This document shows, one piece after another, positions 6,888 to 8,419 of a DNA stretch of 8,419 nt. The notes beneath the pieces were generated by a model that saw only the letters and a list, made by a program, of their open reading frames with translations, was not told the DNA's origin and searched no databases. Numbering within the stretch: position 1 is the first letter of the stretch; the number at the start of each line of letters is the position of its first letter. Made by a program: the position numbers and the translations under genes. Where the stretch lies: the NCBI GenBank assembly GCA_041485385.1, contig JBGPJM010000213.1:1-8419 (forward strand). The letters are read 5' to 3'. Origin of the DNA: JBGPJM01 sp041485385 (GTDB lineage: Bacteria; Planctomycetota; Phycisphaerae; Phycisphaerales; UBA1924).

Positions 6888-7026
6888 TTGGCGGTCTTAG
6901 CCAAATGTTGGCGGCCTTAGGGCTGGCGTGCTGCCAGGGGCGTTTGTTGTTGGCGGTCTTAGGGGTAGAAGTTGGCGGCCTTAGGAGCGGATTTGGCGGC
7001 CTTAGCAGTCTTGTTGGCGGCCTTAG
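6888..7026 (+). repeat. Six-copy 13-mer array TTGGCGGYCTTAG at about 21-bp steps
   Basis: Exact matches to TTGGCGGYCTTAG start at 6888 (Y=T), 6908 (C), 6950 (T), 6972 (C), 6993 (C) and 7014 (C). Start-to-start distances are 20, 42, 22, 21 and 21, so they fall on a roughly 21-bp ladder with one rung empty. The 7-9 bp spacers are not conserved. The wide gap contains a small inverted repeat CTGGC (6923-6927)/GCCAG (6933-6937) where a decayed copy might have been. It resembles iterons or an operator array in geometry, but no replication or regulator gene is nearby. Confidence 0.88.
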
Positions 7027-7063
7027 CGGAGATGGCCTGCAGAGCATTGCAAACCGGCGTGGT

Positions 7064-7156
7064 GGCAACCTACGGCAATGTACGGCAATCTACGCGATTT
7101 CCCGGGAGTTCTGCGTTGATTCCGGTTGGCCATGTACGTGGGGGTTGGCAATGTAC
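7064..7156 (+). repeat. Decamer repeat module A2 (five GGCMAYSTAC units)
   Basis: Units start at 7064 (GGCAACCTAC), 7074 (GGCAATGTAC), 7084 (GGCAATCTAC), 7128 (GGCCATGTAC) and 7147 (GGCAATGTAC). Offsets 0, 10, 20, 64 and 83 are identical to the first five units of module A1; the sixth (offset 93) is absent. All five end in C, while all six of A1 end in T. Sequence between the units is poorly conserved against A1, so it is the unit positions that are shared. Confidence 0.85.
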
Positions 7157-7310
7157 GGGAGGAGCGGCACGGCGCCTTGGATGTCAAAGAGGGCGGCAGG
7201 GCCGCGGGCCGAGCGCGGAATACCCTAGCACATGTCTAACGACTGTGCAAGGTAAAAGTTTGGTTTTTTGAGAGATCGCGGCCTGAGCCCTCTTGCATCG
7301 TCAACCTGGA

Positions 7311-8225
7311 TCATGCGGACCTGAACAGGGCCACGCTGGCGGTCTGGCCGTGGAGGAAGACTTCGTCGCCGATGGGGCCGATCTCGCCGGCCGCGAAGAT
7401 GCCTGCCAGGGGGAGGACGGGGCGGATGTCGGGGATGGGGATGCCGCCCTTGGATTCGGTCTCGCCCGGCTCGCGGGTGTTGAAGGCGTGGGCGATGGCG
7501 GAGGCGTCGTGGTGGGCCTTGTCGAAGAGGCGTTTGCCGCGCGCGTTGCAGGTGAACAGGAGGGCCCCGGCCGGCGGGTCGTAGAGTCGCTGCATGTCGA
7601 GCAGCATCGCGAGGTCCTCGTCGGCGGTGTCGGCGTCGCGGAGGTGGAACTGGATGGTCTGGCCGATGCGGAGGAGCTCGGCGACGGCGAGGGCCTCGGT
7701 GTTGCGGTCGACGCCGATGACGCCGCGGATGAGGAAATCGTCGCGCCCGAACCGCTCCTTGTACTCGCTGATGGCCCGGCCGATGAAGATGCCGCGCTGC
7801 AGCAGCTTCTTGCCGTGCTCGTCGAGGGTCTCGATGGCCTCGGCGAGGGCGTGCAGGGCGGGTTTGCCGCCGAGGGTGGTGATGATCTGCCCCTTGCCGC
7901 CGGTCACGAGCAGCGGCGGGCCGAAGGGGCGGCACCCCTGCGAGACCAGCGAATCGACGCGCACGTTGCCGCGGAGGGTGACGCCGACGCCGCCGGCGCG
8001 GATGACCTTGTCGCCCAGGAGCATGACGTTGCCGCCGGCCTTGGTGGCCGAGGAGGCCATTCCGCCGATGATGGGCCCGCGCCGGGCGGGCCCCTGGTGG
8101 TCGCCGGCGCTGAGGGCGGCGGGGCGGGCGCGCGACAGGGCCGGGAGGAGCGCGTTCATCGGCACGCTGAACGGATCGGCCACGAGGATCGTGGCGCGGT
8201 ACTCCCCGCCTCCCGGAGTTGCCCC
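7311..8225 (-). CDS. FIST-domain sensory protein, N-terminus lost in low-quality sequence
   Basis: FIST proteins (FIST_N plus FIST_C) are predicted intracellular sensors, often acting alone or fused to signalling domains; small ligands such as amino acids have been proposed. About 304 residues are readable of a family length near 390. The GTG at 8183 is not the start: the frame continues upstream with GEYRATILVADPFSVP, matching the FIST_N interior, until it dissolves into Gly/Pro codons in the C-rich stretch. Recognisable parts: GPIIGGMASSATKAGGN and VDSLVSQGCRPFGPPLLVTG (end of FIST_N), then LQRGIFIGRAISEYKERFG, DDFLIRGVIGVDRNT, GQTIQFHLRDADTADEDL, LFTCNARGKRLF and the closing GIFAAGEIGPIGDEVFLHG / TASVALF (FIST_C). 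No transmembrane or catalytic domain is seen. It is transcribed towards fahA. The stop is TGA (complement of 7311-7313). Family assignment is firm; the ligand and any fused N-terminal domain are unknown. Confidence 0.88.
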   Translation of the reverse strand, partial: GATPGGGEYRATILVADPFSVPMNALLPALSRARPAALSAGDHQGPARRGPIIGGMASSATKAGGNVMLLGDKVIRAGGVGVTLRGNVRVDSLVSQGCRPFGPPLLVTGGKGQIITTLGGKPALHALAEAIETLDEHGKKLLQRGIFIGRAISEYKERFGRDDFLIRGVIGVDRNTEALAVAELLRIGQTIQFHLRDADTADEDLAMLLDMQRLYDPPAGALLFTCNARGKRLFDKAHHDASAIAHAFNTREPGETESKGGIPIPDIRPVLPLAGIFAAGEIGPIGDEVFLHGQTASVALFRSA

Positions 8226-8419
8226 GGCCCAGGGGCCCCCCCCGCCCCCCCCCCCCCCCCCCCGCCCGCCCCCGCCCCCCCCCCCCCCCCCCCCCCCCGC
8301 GGCGGGCGGCCCCCCGGCCCGGCGCCCGGGGGCGGGGGGGGGCGGGCGGGCCGGGGCCCCGCCCCCCCCCCCCCCCCCCCGCCCGCCCCCGCCGCCCCGC
8401 GCCGCGCCCCCCCCCCCCC
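8226..8419. other. C/G homopolymer low-complexity end, probable sequencing/assembly artefact
   Basis: From about 8235 almost every base is C or G, with C runs of more than 15 at several places and no A or T. The change is abrupt and falls inside the FIST_N coding region, where the translated frame becomes Gly/Pro/Ala runs unlike any FIST protein. This looks like a low-quality contig end. No feature should be called here. Confidence 0.85.

Larger units (their letters stand above)
6746..7310. other. 565-bp gene-free region between convergent fahA and FIST genes
   Basis: No reading frame here resembles a protein family; the frames that stay open run through repeats and give Tyr-Gly- or Pro-rich nonsense. 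Most of it (6764-7156) is a composite repeat: decamer module, 13-mer array, decamer module. The tail 7157-7310 is lower in order: a weak stem CCGCG (7202-7206)/CGCGG (7214-7218), then an AT-richer stretch around 7245-7270 with an A4 run and a T6 run but no GC stem positioned to make a terminator on either strand. No tRNA or known RNA family was recognised. Confidence 0.7.

Noticed and set aside
6853..7068. 71-codon - strand frame with LRPP-type heptad repeats
   Set aside because: Only three copies stay in frame; the 20-, 22- and 42-bp steps break it. The repeat is better treated as a DNA-level signal.
6746..7157. CRISPR array
   Set aside because: Repeats are 10 and 13 nt with 7-9 nt spacers or none, far below CRISPR repeat and spacer lengths, and no cas genes are present.
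6782..7228. 148-codon frame through the repeat region on the + strand
   Set aside because: Its translation is dictated by the repeats (Tyr-Gly pieces, Gly-Gly-Leu pieces), the repeat steps of 20-22 and 42 do not keep one frame, and it matches no family.
7249..7270. Intrinsic terminator around the T6 run at 7263-7268
   Set aside because: No GC-rich stem immediately precedes the T-run on the + strand, and on the - strand no stem precedes the run matching the A4 at 7254-7257.
8230..8419. G-quadruplex or regulatory C-tract
   Set aside because: Abrupt loss of all A/T inside a coding region points to poor-quality sequence, not to a biological tract.

Overview
The window reads as a chromosomal stretch of a GC-rich bacterium, probably aerobic and able to use amino acids as carbon and nitrogen sources. 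Gene content (histidine and tyrosine catabolism, class II fumarase, a FIST sensor protein) and the very high GC would fit a Planctomycetota/Phycisphaerae-like organism, but that is a guess. The sequence alone does not fix the taxon.

Left part (1-3680, + strand): a histidine-utilisation cluster hutU-hutG-hutI. hutU is cut by the window edge. A 57-bp gap holding a GC-rich dyad separates it from hutG, and hutG and hutI overlap by 4 bp (ATGA). Together they convert urocanate to imidazolonepropionate (HutU), then to N-formimidoylglutamate (HutI), then to glutamate plus formamide (HutG). The histidine ammonia-lyase that would feed them is not in view. HutI has Asn where the family's metal-ligand Asp is expected.

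Middle part (3681-6745, + strand): class II fumarase (fumC, GTG start with a GGAG ribosome binding site) and fumarylacetoacetase (fahA). Fumarylacetoacetase ends tyrosine/phenylalanine degradation by releasing fumarate and acetoacetate, and the adjacent fumarase passes fumarate into the TCA cycle. The whole + strand block therefore funnels amino acids into central metabolism. Both genes show conspicuous internal changes in synonymous codon style.

Right part (6746-7310): about 565 bp without a credible gene, most of it an ordered repeat structure. Two copies of a decamer module (consensus GGCMAYSTAY) lie exactly 300 bp apart with the same internal spacings. Between them is an array of six 13-mers (TTGGCGGYCTTAG) at about 21-bp steps. 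This is the most unusual element in the window and I do not recognise it.

End (7311-8419): on the - strand, convergent with fahA, the C-terminal ~300 residues of a FIST-domain protein. Its N-terminal part runs into a C/G homopolymer stretch (about 8235-8419) that looks like degraded contig-end sequence and not biology.
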